From Deltaproteobacteria bacterium (lineage in GTDB: Bacteria; Desulfobacterota; GWC2-55-46; JADFVP01): DNA of 64,000 nt. The stretch is from positions 58,379 to 122,378 of the forward strand of contig JAJCZH010000007.1 in assembly GCA_029262515.1 (NCBI GenBank), read 5' to 3'. A program made the position numbers and the translations under genes. Below, piece after piece: positions 16,863 through 26,362 of the stretch (positions within the stretch are counted from its first letter, which is position 1; every line of letters starts with the position of its first letter). The notes under the pieces are model-generated. The model had not been told where the DNA came from. It searched no databases and saw only the letters and a program-made list of their open reading frames with translations.

Positions 16863-17003
16863 ATTGGCTGAAAAATGGCAGAAAGCAGAGGTCTGTTTGT
16901 AACTCGAAAAAATGGCGTAAAAAACCCCATTCTCTTTTAGCCGGTAAAGAGTAACTCTTTAAGAGTAAAAAAAGTAGCGTAACGGCACTTTTGTCTGTAG
17001 TTC

Positions 17004-17171
17004 TTATTTGTTACCTAAACCGGGTCCTTCTCCGCAGACCGGGCAGAAGTCTTCGCCCACGTCGAGCGGACAGTCGTGACCGCATTCCGGGCAGCAGACG
17101 CACTCGGACTCCACGTTGTTACAGACCTTGCAGACCTCTTCTCTTATATTTAGAACATTCGTGTCAGCCAT
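17004..17171 (-). CDS. Small cysteine-rich double zinc-ribbon protein
   Basis: A 55-residue protein with nine Cys: CKVC and CVCCPECGHDC in the first half, then FCPVCGEGPG near the end. The CxxC pairs suggest two interleaved zinc knuckles. Start ATG 17171 has GGAGGG 8 bp upstream, and the frame ends TAA at 17004-17006. No family name is certain. An AGACAT-acagag-ATGTCT inverted repeat (17207-17224) lies in its upstream region and might be an operator. Confidence 0.7.
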   Translation of the reverse strand: MADTNVLNIREEVCKVCNNVESECVCCPECGHDCPLDVGEDFCPVCGEGPGLGNK

Positions 17172-17463
17172 TGTTTTGCCCTCCCTTTATCCCTTGGTAG
17201 ACGTATAGACATACAGAGATGTCTTTATTAAAGTGTAGCACTCTTTTGGCTCTTATGTGGCTCGGTTGCCAGTTATTGTACATGCGGCACTGCTTCTCCC
17301 GGACCCGAAGAGCGCTTGTTTGTTGTGATTTAACCGTGTAGCGGAAGAGGGTAAAAATCTTTTTTAGATTGTCTGTAGTATGCCGATATGTTTTAATAGT
17401 AAGGTTATCTGACGGCGAAAAGGCCCGTGTACTGAAAGCGCTCTGTATGAAAGGCAAAACAAT

Positions 17464-20034
17464 ATGCAAAGATTAGTAATCTGGATTCTCTTCTTCGGTT
17501 CAGGCCTTACGGGGCTGACCTACCAGGTTGTATGGACCAAGTTGCTGACACTGACCTTCGGTGTTACCGTGCTTGCCGTCTCAACTGTCCTGACCTGCTT
17601 CTTCGGCGGGCTTGCACTAGGCGGTTACCTCGGAGGCAGGTGGGTAGACAAGTTCGGCGACGGTTTCAAGTGGTACGGGCTTGCAGAGTTGCTTATAGGA
17701 GTCTACGCTCTGGTATTCGGATTATTGCTCGCTTTAAATAATACCGTCTACGTATTTATTGCCCAGAGGGCGAGTCTCGATTTCTTCGGCCTAAGTCTTT
17801 TAAAGTTCGTGCTTGCGGCCATGTTGCTGATCATACCTACCACGCTCATGGGCGCGACGCTTCCGATTCTTTCCAAAACGCTCGCCAGAAAGAGCGCCGG
17901 TTTCGCCCGCGCAGTCGGCGGGCTCTACTCCGTAAATACGTTAGGTGCGCTCACCGGCGTTGTGCTTACGGCCTTTATCCTGATACCGTCGCTCGGCATA
18001 AGTAAAATACTGCTGGGGGCCGGGCTTCTCAATATAGCAATCGGTATTGTTGCCTTTATACTCCATAGCAAACAAGGGGTCTGCGACGACGGCTCTTTAG
18101 TCTGCGAACCGTCGGAGCCGGAGCCCGCAGTTGAGTCTGGCACAGGCGAGGCCGGTGAACTTTCAAGCGGTTTTATGACCCTTCTTATATGGGGTTTTGC
18201 TCTGTCCGGTTTTACCGGACTCGTCTATGAGGTTATCTGGACCCGCATCCTCGGTTTTCTGCTCGTCGGCACGGTCTATGCGTTCGCTTCCGTGCTCGCG
18301 GTCTTTCTGGTCGGCATCGCATCCGGTAGCCTCGTCTTCTCCGTCTTTATAGACCGCTTCAAGCGCTCTACCATAATCACGATCTTTGCCGTTATCGAGG
18401 CCCTTATAGGCCTGTGCTCCATTGCGCTTATCAGGGTGTATGACGGGATTCCCGGTTACAAGTTCTACGAGACGTTGCAGTACACGACGTCGTGGAGCGA
18501 GTGGCTCTACGTTCACTTCTTTATGGCCTTTATAACGCTTATAATTCCGACCTTTCTCTTCGGCGCCACCTTTCCGCTGGTCTGCAAGGTCTACAGCTGG
18601 CGGGTTGAGGGAGTAGGCAGGAAGATAGGAAACGTATATGCGGTAAATACCGTTGGAGGTATTGTCGGGTCGTTTGCCGCAGGTTTTATTCTGATTCCGA
18701 TTCTCGGTATGCAGAACGTCATTATATTTATCGGCTGCATAAACATACTTCTCGGCATTGTATTTATACTAGCCAACCCGTTGTCCTCAAAGGGCGTCAG
18801 GTACGGTTTTAGCGCGGCGAGCATTGTGGTTGCCATTATTATAATAGCTACGCTGCCCGCCAATATGCCGCTCTCTCTTCATAAGACCTTCCTGCAGGAG
18901 GGTGAGGAGAGCATCTATTATAGAGAGGGGCCTGCCGCAACGGTCATGATAGGCGAGAACAAGAGCAAGTCGGAATCATTCAACAAGAAGATATGGGTCA
19001 ACGGCTCCAAGGCTACGGCCTCGTACTATGAGGGGCTCCAGATCAACCGCTTCCAGGGCGTTCTTCCGATGGTTCTGCACCCGGACCCGAAAGAGGTTCT
19101 CGTTATCTGCTTCGGTTCCGGCACCACCTTCGGCACGCTCAGCCAGTTTCCGGGCGTCATGGTCGATAACGTAGAAATATCGAAGTCCGTAATCGGCGGC
19201 GCTCACAACTTCAAGATCGAAAACATGGACGTTCTGAACAACCCGCAGTCGAGGATAAATATCGACGACGGCAGGAGCTTCCTTGCCGTAACCGACCGCA
19301 AGTTCGACGTCATAACCGAAGAGCCGATGCACCCGGGGCTAGCAGGCGTTATTAACCTCTACACTACAGAGTACTACGAGCTGGCCAAATCGCACCTCAA
19401 GCCTGGCGGTATAATATCTCAGTGGATACCGCTCTACATGCTCTCGATTGAGGACGTACAGATGCTGACCGCGACCTTCCAGTCGGTCTTTCCGCATACC
19501 AGTATCTGGATAGCGAATGCCGATATCTTCTTAATCGGTTCCGAGGAGAAGCTTGTAATCGACTTTGAGCGTATTGTGGAAAGGCTCGAGCTGCCGAATA
19601 TCAAGAGGCTTCTGACCGATACCGATATGGAGAATCCGTACGAGTTTCTCAGCACCTTTATGATGAACGAGGATATAGTACGGGAGTACACCAAAGGGTT
19701 TGAGCCGATAAGCGACGACTTGCCGGTGGTCGAGTTTACGAGCGCGAGGTCTTTTAATGTCAATACCGTAACGTATAATATAGACAAGCTACTCCGTTAC
19801 CGGGAGCCTGTTTCTCGTTACCTTAAGTTCGCCCCGGACCGCGAGAATAGCAGCGCGATCGTGCAGTGGCTCAACAATAAGTACACCGCCTCTCACTACA
19901 ACCTGGTCGGCAGGGCGTATCTCTCGGACGCAAACATTAAGAAGGCGGCGGAGAATTTCTACAAGGCGCTTGAGTATGATTCGACCGACAGAAACTCTAT
20001 CCATTATCTGGAGAATATTAAGCTGGTCTTCTGA
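17464..20034 (+). CDS. Membrane-fused spermidine synthase-like protein
   Basis: An 856-residue fusion. Residues about 1-200 and 235-465 are two blocks of membrane helices forming a transporter-like bundle; both begin with a related motif (SGLTGLTYQVVWTKLL and SGFTGLVYEVIWTRIL), so the halves are internal duplicates. Residues about 490-770 are a spermidine synthase-type Rossmann domain with VLVICFGSGTTFGT, the DNVEIS acidic ribose ligand and DDGRSFL. The catalytic site usually read as Y-D-x-I-x-x-D appears here as FDVITEEPMHP, so aminopropyl transfer is uncertain. A short TPR-like end follows. Such fused forms are widespread but their substrates are mostly unknown. A strong terminator ends it. 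Confidence 0.85.
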   Translation: MQRLVIWILFFGSGLTGLTYQVVWTKLLTLTFGVTVLAVSTVLTCFFGGLALGGYLGGRWVDKFGDGFKWYGLAELLIGVYALVFGLLLALNNTVYVFIAQRASLDFFGLSLLKFVLAAMLLIIPTTLMGATLPILSKTLARKSAGFARAVGGLYSVNTLGALTGVVLTAFILIPSLGISKILLGAGLLNIAIGIVAFILHSKQGVCDDGSLVCEPSEPEPAVESGTGEAGELSSGFMTLLIWGFALSGFTGLVYEVIWTRILGFLLVGTVYAFASVLAVFLVGIASGSLVFSVFIDRFKRSTIITIFAVIEALIGLCSIALIRVYDGIPGYKFYETLQYTTSWSEWLYVHFFMAFITLIIPTFLFGATFPLVCKVYSWRVEGVGRKIGNVYAVNTVGGIVGSFAAGFILIPILGMQNVIIFIGCINILLGIVFILANPLSSKGVRYGFSAASIVVAIIIIATLPANMPLSLHKTFLQEGEESIYYREGPAATVMIGENKSKSESFNKKIWVNGSKATASYYEGLQINRFQGVLPMVLHPDPKEVLVICFGSGTTFGTLSQFPGVMVDNVEISKSVIGGAHNFKIENMDVLNNPQSRINIDDGRSFLAVTDRKFDVITEEPMHPGLAGVINLYTTEYYELAKSHLKPGGIISQWIPLYMLSIEDVQMLTATFQSVFPHTSIWIANADIFLIGSEEKLVIDFERIVERLELPNIKRLLTDTDMENPYEFLSTFMMNEDIVREYTKGFEPISDDLPVVEFTSARSFNVNTVTYNIDKLLRYREPVSRYLKFAPDRENSSAIVQWLNNKYTASHYNLVGRAYLSDANIKKAAENFYKALEYDSTDRNSIHYLENIKLVF

Positions 20035-20060
20035 TTCGTCGAAAATTTCTGAAGTATATA

Positions 20061-20103
20061 TAAGACAAGGCCCTTGCCTGTAAAAGGTAAGGGCCTTGTC
20101 TTA
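20061..20103. terminator. Bidirectional terminator between the spermidine synthase-like gene and arsS
   Basis: An 18-bp stem (20061-20078 with 20086-20103, one G-T pair, 7-nt loop) has AAGAC/GTCTT ends serving both the plus-strand gene ending at 20034 and the minus-strand gene ending at 20138. Confidence 0.82.
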
Positions 20104-20137
20104 TTCTGAATACGAAGCTGGTCAACAACAGGAAAGC

Positions 20138-21148
20138 TCAGGTGGTTGCCCCGGTGCAGCTCGAACCGTGGCCTGCGGTGCAGCCGTAACAGTGGGCGCC
20201 GGTCACGATTCTCCTCTTTTCGATTCTTTCTCTGTCGAACTCGCTGATATGGGCGGGGGTTCCCGGTGAGCAGCCGAGTCCGAGCATGGCATTGAAGTCG
20301 CAGTCGTAGAGGGTGCCGCACCACCCGACGGAGAGCAGGCTGCGGCACATAACGTTTCGAGCGGCCTCGGAGTTATACGCCTCGACGAGTCCGTTGACGT
20401 AGCCGACAAGGCCCTCGGACCTTTTGAGAGTATCGAGAAAGCGGCCTACCGGCATGTTCGTTATAGTAAAGAGGTTCGTGAAGTTTACGTTATGGCGCTC
20501 TTTCAGCTCTCTCTTGTATGCGGCCTCTAAAGAGTCTTGCGGGGGCGGAGAGAATGGTCCGGACGGGTTGTAGACGAGGCTTAGCGGCAGAGAACTGGCT
20601 CCGGTCGCGTAACCCGCGCTGTTGAGCCGCTTTAGCGCCTCTATGCTCGCGCCGTAGACCCCGGCGCCTCTCTGGGCGTCGGTCGTCTCTTCGGTGTAGC
20701 ATGGAAGAGAGGCGACTACCTCGAGTCCGTTTTCGGCAAAGAAGTCCGGCATCTCTTCAAAACCTTTTTCGATCAGAATAGTAAGGTTCGTACGGGTTAT
20801 TACTCTGCAGCCCAACTCTTTCAAGGCATTGATGAACCATTTGTACTCCGGGTTCATCTCAGGGGCGCCGCCCGTTATATCTACCGTGCTGATTGCGCTC
20901 TCCTTTATCGCTTTTAAGCAGAACTCCATTGTGGTCCGTTCCATTATTTCAGTTCTGCCCGGGCCGGCTTTGACATGGCAGTGGGCGCATGCCTGGTTAC
21001 AGAGCCGGCCGAGGTTGATCTGCAGGGTGTTGAGTCCGGTAGCCGTAAACGGGTGGAGGCCGTCCTCTTTTAATGCCGCTTCGAAACTCTTGTGTGTGAA
21101 GTCTTTAGGCAGTACCTGCTCCAGCCGTTCCGTAATGGAGTTTTGCAT
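20138..21148 (-). CDS. arsS: ArsS-like radical SAM protein (DUF3641 family)
   Basis: A 336-residue radical SAM enzyme. The CxxxCxxC cluster motif lies in NLGRLCNQACAHCHVKAGPG (about residue 47), TVDITGGAPEMNPEYKWF is the SAM-binding GGAPE motif, and the C-terminal half has WCGTLYDCDFNAMLGL and the closing Cys cluster HCYGCTAGHGSSC. This is the layout of ArsS, proposed to form arsenosugar precursors, and its DUF3641 partners. No arsM or arsenate reductase is adjacent, so a different substrate is possible. ATG 21148 gives the standard length; the open frame upstream runs antisense-like through the next gene. Confidence 0.9.
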   Translation of the reverse strand: MQNSITERLEQVLPKDFTHKSFEAALKEDGLHPFTATGLNTLQINLGRLCNQACAHCHVKAGPGRTEIMERTTMEFCLKAIKESAISTVDITGGAPEMNPEYKWFINALKELGCRVITRTNLTILIEKGFEEMPDFFAENGLEVVASLPCYTEETTDAQRGAGVYGASIEALKRLNSAGYATGASSLPLSLVYNPSGPFSPPPQDSLEAAYKRELKERHNVNFTNLFTITNMPVGRFLDTLKRSEGLVGYVNGLVEAYNSEAARNVMCRSLLSVGWCGTLYDCDFNAMLGLGCSPGTPAHISEFDRERIEKRRIVTGAHCYGCTAGHGSSCTGATT

Positions 21149-21183
21149 TATCTCTATCGCCTTTCTGAGTGTTAGTCTGTCTT

Positions 21184-21888
21184 CTATTGATGGTCGCTGA
21201 TCCTGCGCCGCAGGTCCTCTACCTTGTCTGCCACGCCGAATACCTCGCCGATGGGCCTCGCCATTCGGCGCTTGGTCTCCGGTTTCGAGTACTTGACGTA
21301 GAGCATACCGAAGGTGGCGGAGATGATCCCGCCCATCAGGTCGTAGATCAGGTCGCTCATGGTATCTGCGAGACCGTGCTGTGTCGTCTTGCCGAAGAAC
21401 GTATCTACAGAGTACTCTAATATCTCCCACATGCCGCCGATGGCCATGGCAAAGGTTATGGTAAAGAGGCCTATTAGCGGGTACGTGAGGCGCAGCTTGC
21501 CTGTGTGGTGGAGCGAGAAGGTGATGATGAAGGCGAGCAGGGCCGAGACTCCGGAGCCGAAGAGGTGCAGTATGTTGTCGAAGAGCCAGTACTTGGAGTA
21601 GAAACCGAGCCCTTCACCCATGAAGGCGTGCAGAAAGGTCATGAGGGTGATGAGCAGGTCGAGTTCAAAGGGCAGCGTAATACGGTAGCTGCGCTGAACT
21701 ATACTCGGTATGAGCGAGACCCCGAGAACGAGCACAATTGCGAAGCTGAAGAGGTACTCGCCCCTGTATATCTCTACCGGAATAAGGCCGAGCATGGCGA
21801 GCTTCATCAGCCACGACAGGATTGCCGTTATCGACAGAGAGAGCCAGTTTCTGTTCTCTCTGTTGCTCTTTTCCGAACTTTCGTCCAT
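21184..21888 (-). CDS. DUF2238/YjdF-like polytopic membrane protein
   Basis: A 234-residue inner-membrane protein with about six helices, beginning after a polar N-terminus at WLSLSITAILSWLMKLAML. The family motif ELDLLITLMTFLHAFMGEG with YWLFDNILHLFGSG and later MWEILEYSVDTFFG and DTMSDLIYDLMGG conserve acidic and His residues inside membrane segments. Function is unknown in this family. The C-terminus is a basic cytoplasmic tail. It lies 35 bp upstream of the arsS-like gene on the same strand, so the two are probably cotranscribed. Confidence 0.8.
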   Translation of the reverse strand: MDESSEKSNRENRNWLSLSITAILSWLMKLAMLGLIPVEIYRGEYLFSFAIVLVLGVSLIPSIVQRSYRITLPFELDLLITLMTFLHAFMGEGLGFYSKYWLFDNILHLFGSGVSALLAFIITFSLHHTGKLRLTYPLIGLFTITFAMAIGGMWEILEYSVDTFFGKTTQHGLADTMSDLIYDLMGGIISATFGMLYVKYSKPETKRRMARPIGEVFGVADKVEDLRRRISDHQ

Positions 21889-22082
21889 TCCTTTTCCTTG
21901 ATCGAATTCGGTATTAAGTCTGCTCGTACCGTATGCTCTCGTATATTTTATATATTTTAACCTGTTTTTTTATGAATGCGAAATAATAATGGCAATCCCG
22001 GATAGATTTCCTGTTCTTGAGTAGGCTTGAAGTCGCCCCTGTTGGGCGTACAGCTTTGTACCGCCGCCTTTGCCGAGAGCGG

Positions 22083-22111
22083 TTGACATCTCTGTCTGTT
22101 AGATTTACAAT
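22083..22111 (+). promoter_or_regulatory. Sigma-70 promoter of the amidase operon
   Basis: TTGACA (22083-22088), 17 bp, TACAAT (22106-22111). The expected start of transcription is within about 10 bp of the amidase ATG, so the leader must be very short. Confidence 0.75.
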
Positions 22112-22126
22112 AGAAAGATTAAGCTT

Positions 22127-22969
22127 ATGATTAAAACGACGATAAAAACAACGGTTGCGGCAGCCATTATACTGCTCTTCGCCTCTGCCTCTCACGCCTT
22201 CTTCGTAGAACCTGCTGCGCAGGGAAACGATCCTGTTGACGTGATAGTGATCGACCCTGGCCACGGAGGGGTCGATGCCGGCGCTACTGGACCCGGCGGG
22301 CTCAGCGAGAAGGAGATAGTTCTCGGTGTTGCCATGGGTTTAAAAGATGCGCTGGTAGAGAAGCTGGGTATCACGGTCCTGCTGACAAGAGAGGACGATA
22401 CCTTTGTGCCGCTCGAAGAGCGTGTCGCATTTGCCAGCCGCTCCAATGCCGATATATTCATTTCCATACACGTAAATGCCGCACGCAACAGCAAGGCTTC
22501 GGGCGTTGAGACCTTCTTTCTCAGTTACGAGCCGACCGATGCCGAGGCGATGCGTCTGGCAGAGCAGGAAAACAGGGTTGTTCTTCCCGATGGTACGGTA
22601 GGTACGGCGCCTGAGGCCGTTATCAACGATCTAAAGAACATACTTCACGATCTCGCTCAGTCTGTCACTCATCACGAAAGTTCGGCCCTTGCCGAAGCCG
22701 TACAGGTAAGTATGGTAAGAGGTACGCGCAGGCATGACAGGGGGGTCAAGCAGGCGCCCTTTACGGTGCTCGGAGGCGCCTCTATGCCTGCCGTGCTCGT
22801 GGAGGTAGGTTTTATTTCAAACAGGCCCGAGGCTAAATGGCTCGGGAAAAAACAGGCCCATAAAAGAATAGCGAATGCGATTGCGGTCGGTATCAGCGAG
22901 TTTGCCGAAATGGTGAACAAGAGGGCGTCAAAGGTAAAGGTTAATAGCGATGACAGAGCTCGAAGGTAG
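22127..22969 (+). CDS. N-acetylmuramoyl-L-alanine amidase (Amidase_3)
   Basis: A 280-residue periplasmic zinc amidase that cleaves the amide between N-acetylmuramate and L-alanine in peptidoglycan. A signal peptide covers residues 1-24 (ending SASHAF). The catalytic domain shows [18 protein letters not shown] (zinc His), [21 protein letters not shown] (Glu and His) and [10 protein letters not shown] with the final Glu. There is no AMIN or SPOR domain, so it is a minimal AmiC-type enzyme. An insertion around residues 125-170 may be the regulatory helix that blocks the active site until activated. It overlaps the rph start by 20 bp. Confidence 0.93.
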   Translation: MIKTTIKTTVAAAIILLFASASHAFFVEPAAQGNDPVDVIVIDPGHGGVDAGATGPGGLSEKEIVLGVAMGLKDALVEKLGITVLLTREDDTFVPLEERVAFASRSNADIFISIHVNAARNSKASGVETFFLSYEPTDAEAMRLAEQENRVVLPDGTVGTAPEAVINDLKNILHDLAQSVTHHESSALAEAVQVSMVRGTRRHDRGVKQAPFTVLGGASMPAVLVEVGFISNRPEAKWLGKKQAHKRIANAIAVGISEFAEMVNKRASKVKVNSDDRARR

Positions 22970-23708
22970 TGGGGTGGTTATGGCAGGCAGAGGGGACGGC
23001 AGGGCCGTTGATGAGTTGAGGCCTGTGGAAATAACGAGAAAGTATCTCGAATTTGCCGAAGGCTCGGTGCTGGTGAAGTGCGGCTCAACTTTCGTTATAT
23101 GCACCGCAACTGCCGAAGAGAGCGTGCCCTCCTTTATGAGAGGTATGGGGCGGGGCTGGATAACGGCTGAGTACTCGATGCTTCCGAGGTCGAGCCCTCA
23201 GAGGATCAGGAGGGAATCGACCGCAGGCAAGGTCAAGGGCAGGACGCAGGAGATACAGCGCCTTATAGGACGCTCTTTAAGGGCGGTCTTTGACCTTGAG
23301 GCTCTTGGCGAAAGGACTATTACCGTTGACTGCGATGTTATACAGGCCGACGGCGGCACCAGAACGGCCTCTGTCACGGGGGCGTACGTGGCCGTAATGG
23401 ATACCCTCGCCGCGTTAAAGGAGAAGGGGCTTCTGGACACAATACCGGTGCTCGACTCCGTTGCGGGCGTCTCTGTCGGCGTGGTAAACGGGCAGGCGGT
23501 GCTGGACCTCGACTACAAAGAGGACAGTACGGCAGAGGTTGACATGAACATTATAATGACCGGTTCGGGCAAGTTCGTTGAGGTGCAGGGCACGGCAGAG
23601 TCGGGGGCCTTTTCAAAGGAGGAACTAGACTCCATTATCGCGCTCGGCACTTCGGGTATAGTGAAGCTTACTGAAGTGCAGAACCGCGTGCTCAAAGAGG
23701 CGCTCTAA
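22950..23708 (+). CDS. rph: Ribonuclease PH
   Basis: A 252-residue phosphorolytic 3'-5' exoribonuclease that trims tRNA 3' ends. Family motifs: [54 protein letters not shown], the phosphate site [15 protein letters not shown] and [15 protein letters not shown]. The frame opens at ATG 22950 inside the amidase gene; ATG 22980 ([15 protein letters not shown]) gives the more usual RNase PH N-terminus and also has a G-rich site upstream. It lies between amidase and rdgB, a frequent arrangement. Confidence 0.96.
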   Translation: MTELEGSGVVMAGRGDGRAVDELRPVEITRKYLEFAEGSVLVKCGSTFVICTATAEESVPSFMRGMGRGWITAEYSMLPRSSPQRIRRESTAGKVKGRTQEIQRLIGRSLRAVFDLEALGERTITVDCDVIQADGGTRTASVTGAYVAVMDTLAALKEKGLLDTIPVLDSVAGVSVGVVNGQAVLDLDYKEDSTAEVDMNIIMTGSGKFVEVQGTAESGAFSKEELDSIIALGTSGIVKLTEVQNRVLKEAL

Positions 23709-23767
23709 GCACGCTTTTTGACCGGGTATCCCTGGCTATACCGTCTATTTGTGCTAATTCACAGGCC

Positions 23768-23797
23768 GGGTTCAGGCAAAAGCCTGGACCCTTTTTA
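23768..23797 (+). terminator. Terminator after rph
   Basis: GGGTTCAGGC (23768-23777) and GCCTGGACCC (23782-23791) form a 10-bp stem with one G-T pair and loop AAAA, followed by TTTTT. Confidence 0.82.
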
Positions 23798-23843
23798 TTT
23801 GGAACATCTTTACCGTTGAGGTGAGCGTGGAGAAGTGCCGAGA

Positions 23844-24479
23844 ATGAAGATAGTAATTGCTACGGGCAATAAGGGAAAGCTCCGCGAGATTAAGAGTGCT
23901 TTAGACGGCTTGAGTCTGGAGTTCCTCTCTTTGGGCGACTTTCCCGGTTTTGTGATGCCTCCGGAAACTCGAAGCACGTTTGCCGAGAACGCGTTAATTA
24001 AGGCTCACGCGATCTTCTCTGCCACGGGGCTCTGTGCCCTTTCCGACGATTCGGGCCTTGAGGTGGAGTACTTAAACGGCGCACCAGGAATCCGTTCCGC
24101 CCGGTACGCGGCTGAGGATTCCTGTAACGATCCGAGTGATGAACAGAATGTCGACAAACTGCTCTTTGAGCTGAACGGGGTGCCTGTAGAGCAGCGCGGC
24201 GCGCGTTTTAAGTGCGTACTCGCCTTTGTCGGTCCCGGCAGTGGCACAGGTGACGGGACCGGCAAAGGCCTTGATCGAACCTTTGAGGGGCATCTTAACG
24301 GGCGCATAACAGAGGCTAGAGTCGGTTCGGGGGGGTTCGGTTACGATCCGGTTTTTTATATACCGCCGCTCGGTTGCACCGCTGCCGAGTTGAGTCTTGA
24401 GCGAAAAGGGGAGATCAGCCACAGAGGTGAGGCGCTCAGGAAGTTTAGAGTCTGGCTCGATAGTAGCGGATTTCTGTAG
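23844..24479 (+). CDS. rdgB: XTP/dITP diphosphatase (RdgB/HAM1)
   Basis: A 211-residue house-cleaning pyrophosphatase that removes dITP, ITP and XTP from the nucleotide pool. The signature IATGNKGKLREI is at residues 4-15, FAENALIKA and DDSGLEVEYLNGAPGIRSAR form the catalytic and metal site, GFGYDPVFYIP is the base pocket and SHRGEALRKF is near the end. ATG 23844 is preferred over the in-frame GTG 23835 because GGAG lies 11 bp before it and the family starts at MKIVIATGN. A Gly-rich insertion (GPGSGTGDGTGKG) near residue 133 is unusual. Confidence 0.94.
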   Translation: MKIVIATGNKGKLREIKSALDGLSLEFLSLGDFPGFVMPPETRSTFAENALIKAHAIFSATGLCALSDDSGLEVEYLNGAPGIRSARYAAEDSCNDPSDEQNVDKLLFELNGVPVEQRGARFKCVLAFVGPGSGTGDGTGKGLDRTFEGHLNGRITEARVGSGGFGYDPVFYIPPLGCTAAELSLERKGEISHRGEALRKFRVWLDSSGFL

Positions 24480-24580
24480 TCCGGCAGCTCTGTTCTGTAT
24501 ACCTTTCAGGTGATAAGCATAAGCGAGTCTGCCTGAAAAAGAGTAAGATTGATTGCCGAAATCGGGTGTAGAAAATGGAC

Positions 24581-24609
24581 TTGACAATATTGAATTGCTC
24601 AATTAAACT
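24581..24609 (+). promoter_or_regulatory. Promoter of the cold-shock gene, with long leader
   Basis: TTGACA (24581-24586), 17 bp, TAAACT (24604-24609). It lies about 110 bp before the cold-shock ATG, so the mRNA has an untranslated leader of roughly 100 nt, as in many cold-shock genes whose leader refolds with temperature. Confidence 0.6.
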
Positions 24610-24718
24610 GACCGAAGTGTGTAGTCGGAAAGTGTGTCACGGACAGGATTCAATGCCTGAAGTAGACTAAGATATTCTGACTAATGTAATACCAATCTCA
24701 AGCAGGAGGAACGGACTA

Positions 24719-24925
24719 ATGCCTTCAGGTAAAGTAAAATGGTTCAATGAGTCGAAGGGTTTCGGCTTTATTGAACAAGACACGGGCGAGGATATTTTTG
24801 TTCATTATAGCGCTATCGCCGGTGACGGCTTCAAGACGCTTAAAGAGGGACAGGCGGTAGATTACGAGGTGACTGAGGGCCCCAAGGGTCTTAAGGCCGA
24901 AAATGTTATGCCTGGCGAGCTCTAA
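24719..24925 (+). CDS. Cold-shock protein, CspA family
   Basis: A 68-residue single OB-fold RNA chaperone. Both RNA-binding motifs are present: RNP1 in [10 protein letters not shown] and RNP2 in [11 protein letters not shown]. The family start [14 protein letters not shown] and the [10 protein letters not shown] end are intact. AGGAGG lies 10 bp before ATG. It is monocistronic: a promoter lies at 24581 and a terminator at 24956. Confidence 0.97.
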   Translation: MPSGKVKWFNESKGFGFIEQDTGEDIFVHYSAIAGDGFKTLKEGQAVDYEVTEGPKGLKAENVMPGEL

Positions 24926-24955
24926 AGGGCTGCCTTAATATTCAAACTTGAGAAG

Positions 24956-24991
24956 GGTCCGTATCCTGTAACAGGGTACGGACCTTTTTTT
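24956..24991 (+). terminator. Terminator of the cold-shock gene
   Basis: GGTCCGTATCCTG (24956-24968) pairs with CAGGGTACGGACC (24972-24984), 13 bp with one G-T, followed by seven T. Confidence 0.88.
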
Positions 24992-25212
24992 ATTCATGTC
25001 GGCGGTTCTTGCGGACGGGCTTTGTTAAGGTTTAAAAAGTTCGGGTATAGAATAAAGAAATATTATATAATTATTTTAGTACTTCTTGCCGATAAAGTAC
25101 TGTCAAGCCTTGCACATACAATTGTGATACAGAGGCGGTTCAGACTGAGATCGCTAGGTGGCGTAAAGCGATACGTAGATGCAACTCTACCCCAAGCTAC
25201 GAAAGGTGAGTT

Positions 25213-26361
25213 ATGGAGGAGAAAACAATGGATGTGGTTCCGGGTCTTGAAGGCATAGCTGCCGCAAAGAGCGCAATAAGTTTTATAGACGGCGAAGAGG
25301 GGATTCTGGAGTACAGGGGGGTCTCTATAGAGGAACTCTCGGAAAAGAGTACCTTTCTAGATGTCGCTTACTCTCTGGTCTTTGCTAAAGACCCTACCGC
25401 AGAAGAGCTAGACAGCTTCGTATCCGACATTACCATGCATACACGGCTGAAGCTCAAGGTCCTGAGGATGATGGAGAACCTGCCCGAGAGCGGCCACCCG
25501 ATGGATTACCTACAGGCAGTTACATCGGCCATGGGAATGTACTACCCTGCGCGAGATACGCTTAACGAAACGGTCAGGTACCAGTCGGTCGTCAGACTTA
25601 TAGCCAAGCTGCCTACTATAGTGGCTGCTTGCCACAGGCTGCGCCACGGGGATGCGCCGATACAGCCGCACAACGAGCTCTCCTTTGCCGCAAACTTCTA
25701 CTATATGCTCTTTGAACAAGTGCCTTCCGAGACAGTGGAGAAGGTAATCGACGTACTGTTGATACTCCATGCCGACCATGAGATGAATGCCTCTACCTTT
25801 AGCTCGCGCGTAGTCGGTTCCACGCTCGCCGACCCGTATACCATAGTCTCCTCGGCCATAGGCACGCTCTCCGGACCCCTGCACGGCGGGGCGAATGAAA
25901 AGGTGATGGATATGATAGAGGAGGTCGGCTCCGTTGACGCGGTTGAGGCCTATATTCTCGGCAAGATAGAGCGCAAGGAGAAGATCATGGGGATAGGCCA
26001 CAGGGTCTACAAGACGCAGGACCCGAGGGGCAAGGTCTTGAGCGCCTATATACGCAAGCTTCATGCAGAGGGGCTTATAGATGATAAAACGATAGCTATT
26101 TCAGAAGAGATGGAGCGCGTGGTCACCGAGACTCTCGGCGCAAAGAAGCTCTATCCGAATATAGACTTCTATTCCGGAATCGTCTTCAGGGCTCTCGGTA
26201 TACCTACGGAATTATTTACCCCGATATTTGCAATGGGCAGGGTCGCCGGCTGGCTGGCGCACTGGATTGAGCAGCTCAGCACCAATCGGATTTATCGCCC
26301 AACGCAGCAGTATACGGGCTTGAGAAAGCAGGCCTACGTGCCGGTATCGGAGCGCGGATAG
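25213..26361 (+). CDS. gltA: Citrate synthase
   Basis: A 382-residue enzyme condensing acetyl-CoA and oxaloacetate. Catalytic His and Asp motifs are intact: ILHADHEMNASTFSSRVVGS, SGPLHGGANEKVM and MGIGHRVYKTQDPRG (oxaloacetate-binding His). The length and QQYTGLRKQAYVPVSER ending match the short, CitZ-like bacterial type rather than the NADH-sensitive hexameric type with a zinc-like N-domain. 2-methylcitrate synthase is a close paralogue and cannot be excluded from sequence alone. The leader holds a 7-bp inverted repeat (AGTACTT/AAGTACT, 25078-25101). It is 1 bp from the next gene. Confidence 0.93.
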   Translation: MEEKTMDVVPGLEGIAAAKSAISFIDGEEGILEYRGVSIEELSEKSTFLDVAYSLVFAKDPTAEELDSFVSDITMHTRLKLKVLRMMENLPESGHPMDYLQAVTSAMGMYYPARDTLNETVRYQSVVRLIAKLPTIVAACHRLRHGDAPIQPHNELSFAANFYYMLFEQVPSETVEKVIDVLLILHADHEMNASTFSSRVVGSTLADPYTIVSSAIGTLSGPLHGGANEKVMDMIEEVGSVDAVEAYILGKIERKEKIMGIGHRVYKTQDPRGKVLSAYIRKLHAEGLIDDKTIAISEEMERVVTETLGAKKLYPNIDFYSGIVFRALGIPTELFTPIFAMGRVAGWLAHWIEQLSTNRIYRPTQQYTGLRKQAYVPVSERG

Positions 26362-26362
26362 A

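Noticed and set aside
17220..17339. Short plus-strand frame of 39 codons opposite the zinc-ribbon leader
   Set aside because: No ribosome site, Cys- and Arg-rich by chance, no conservation evident.
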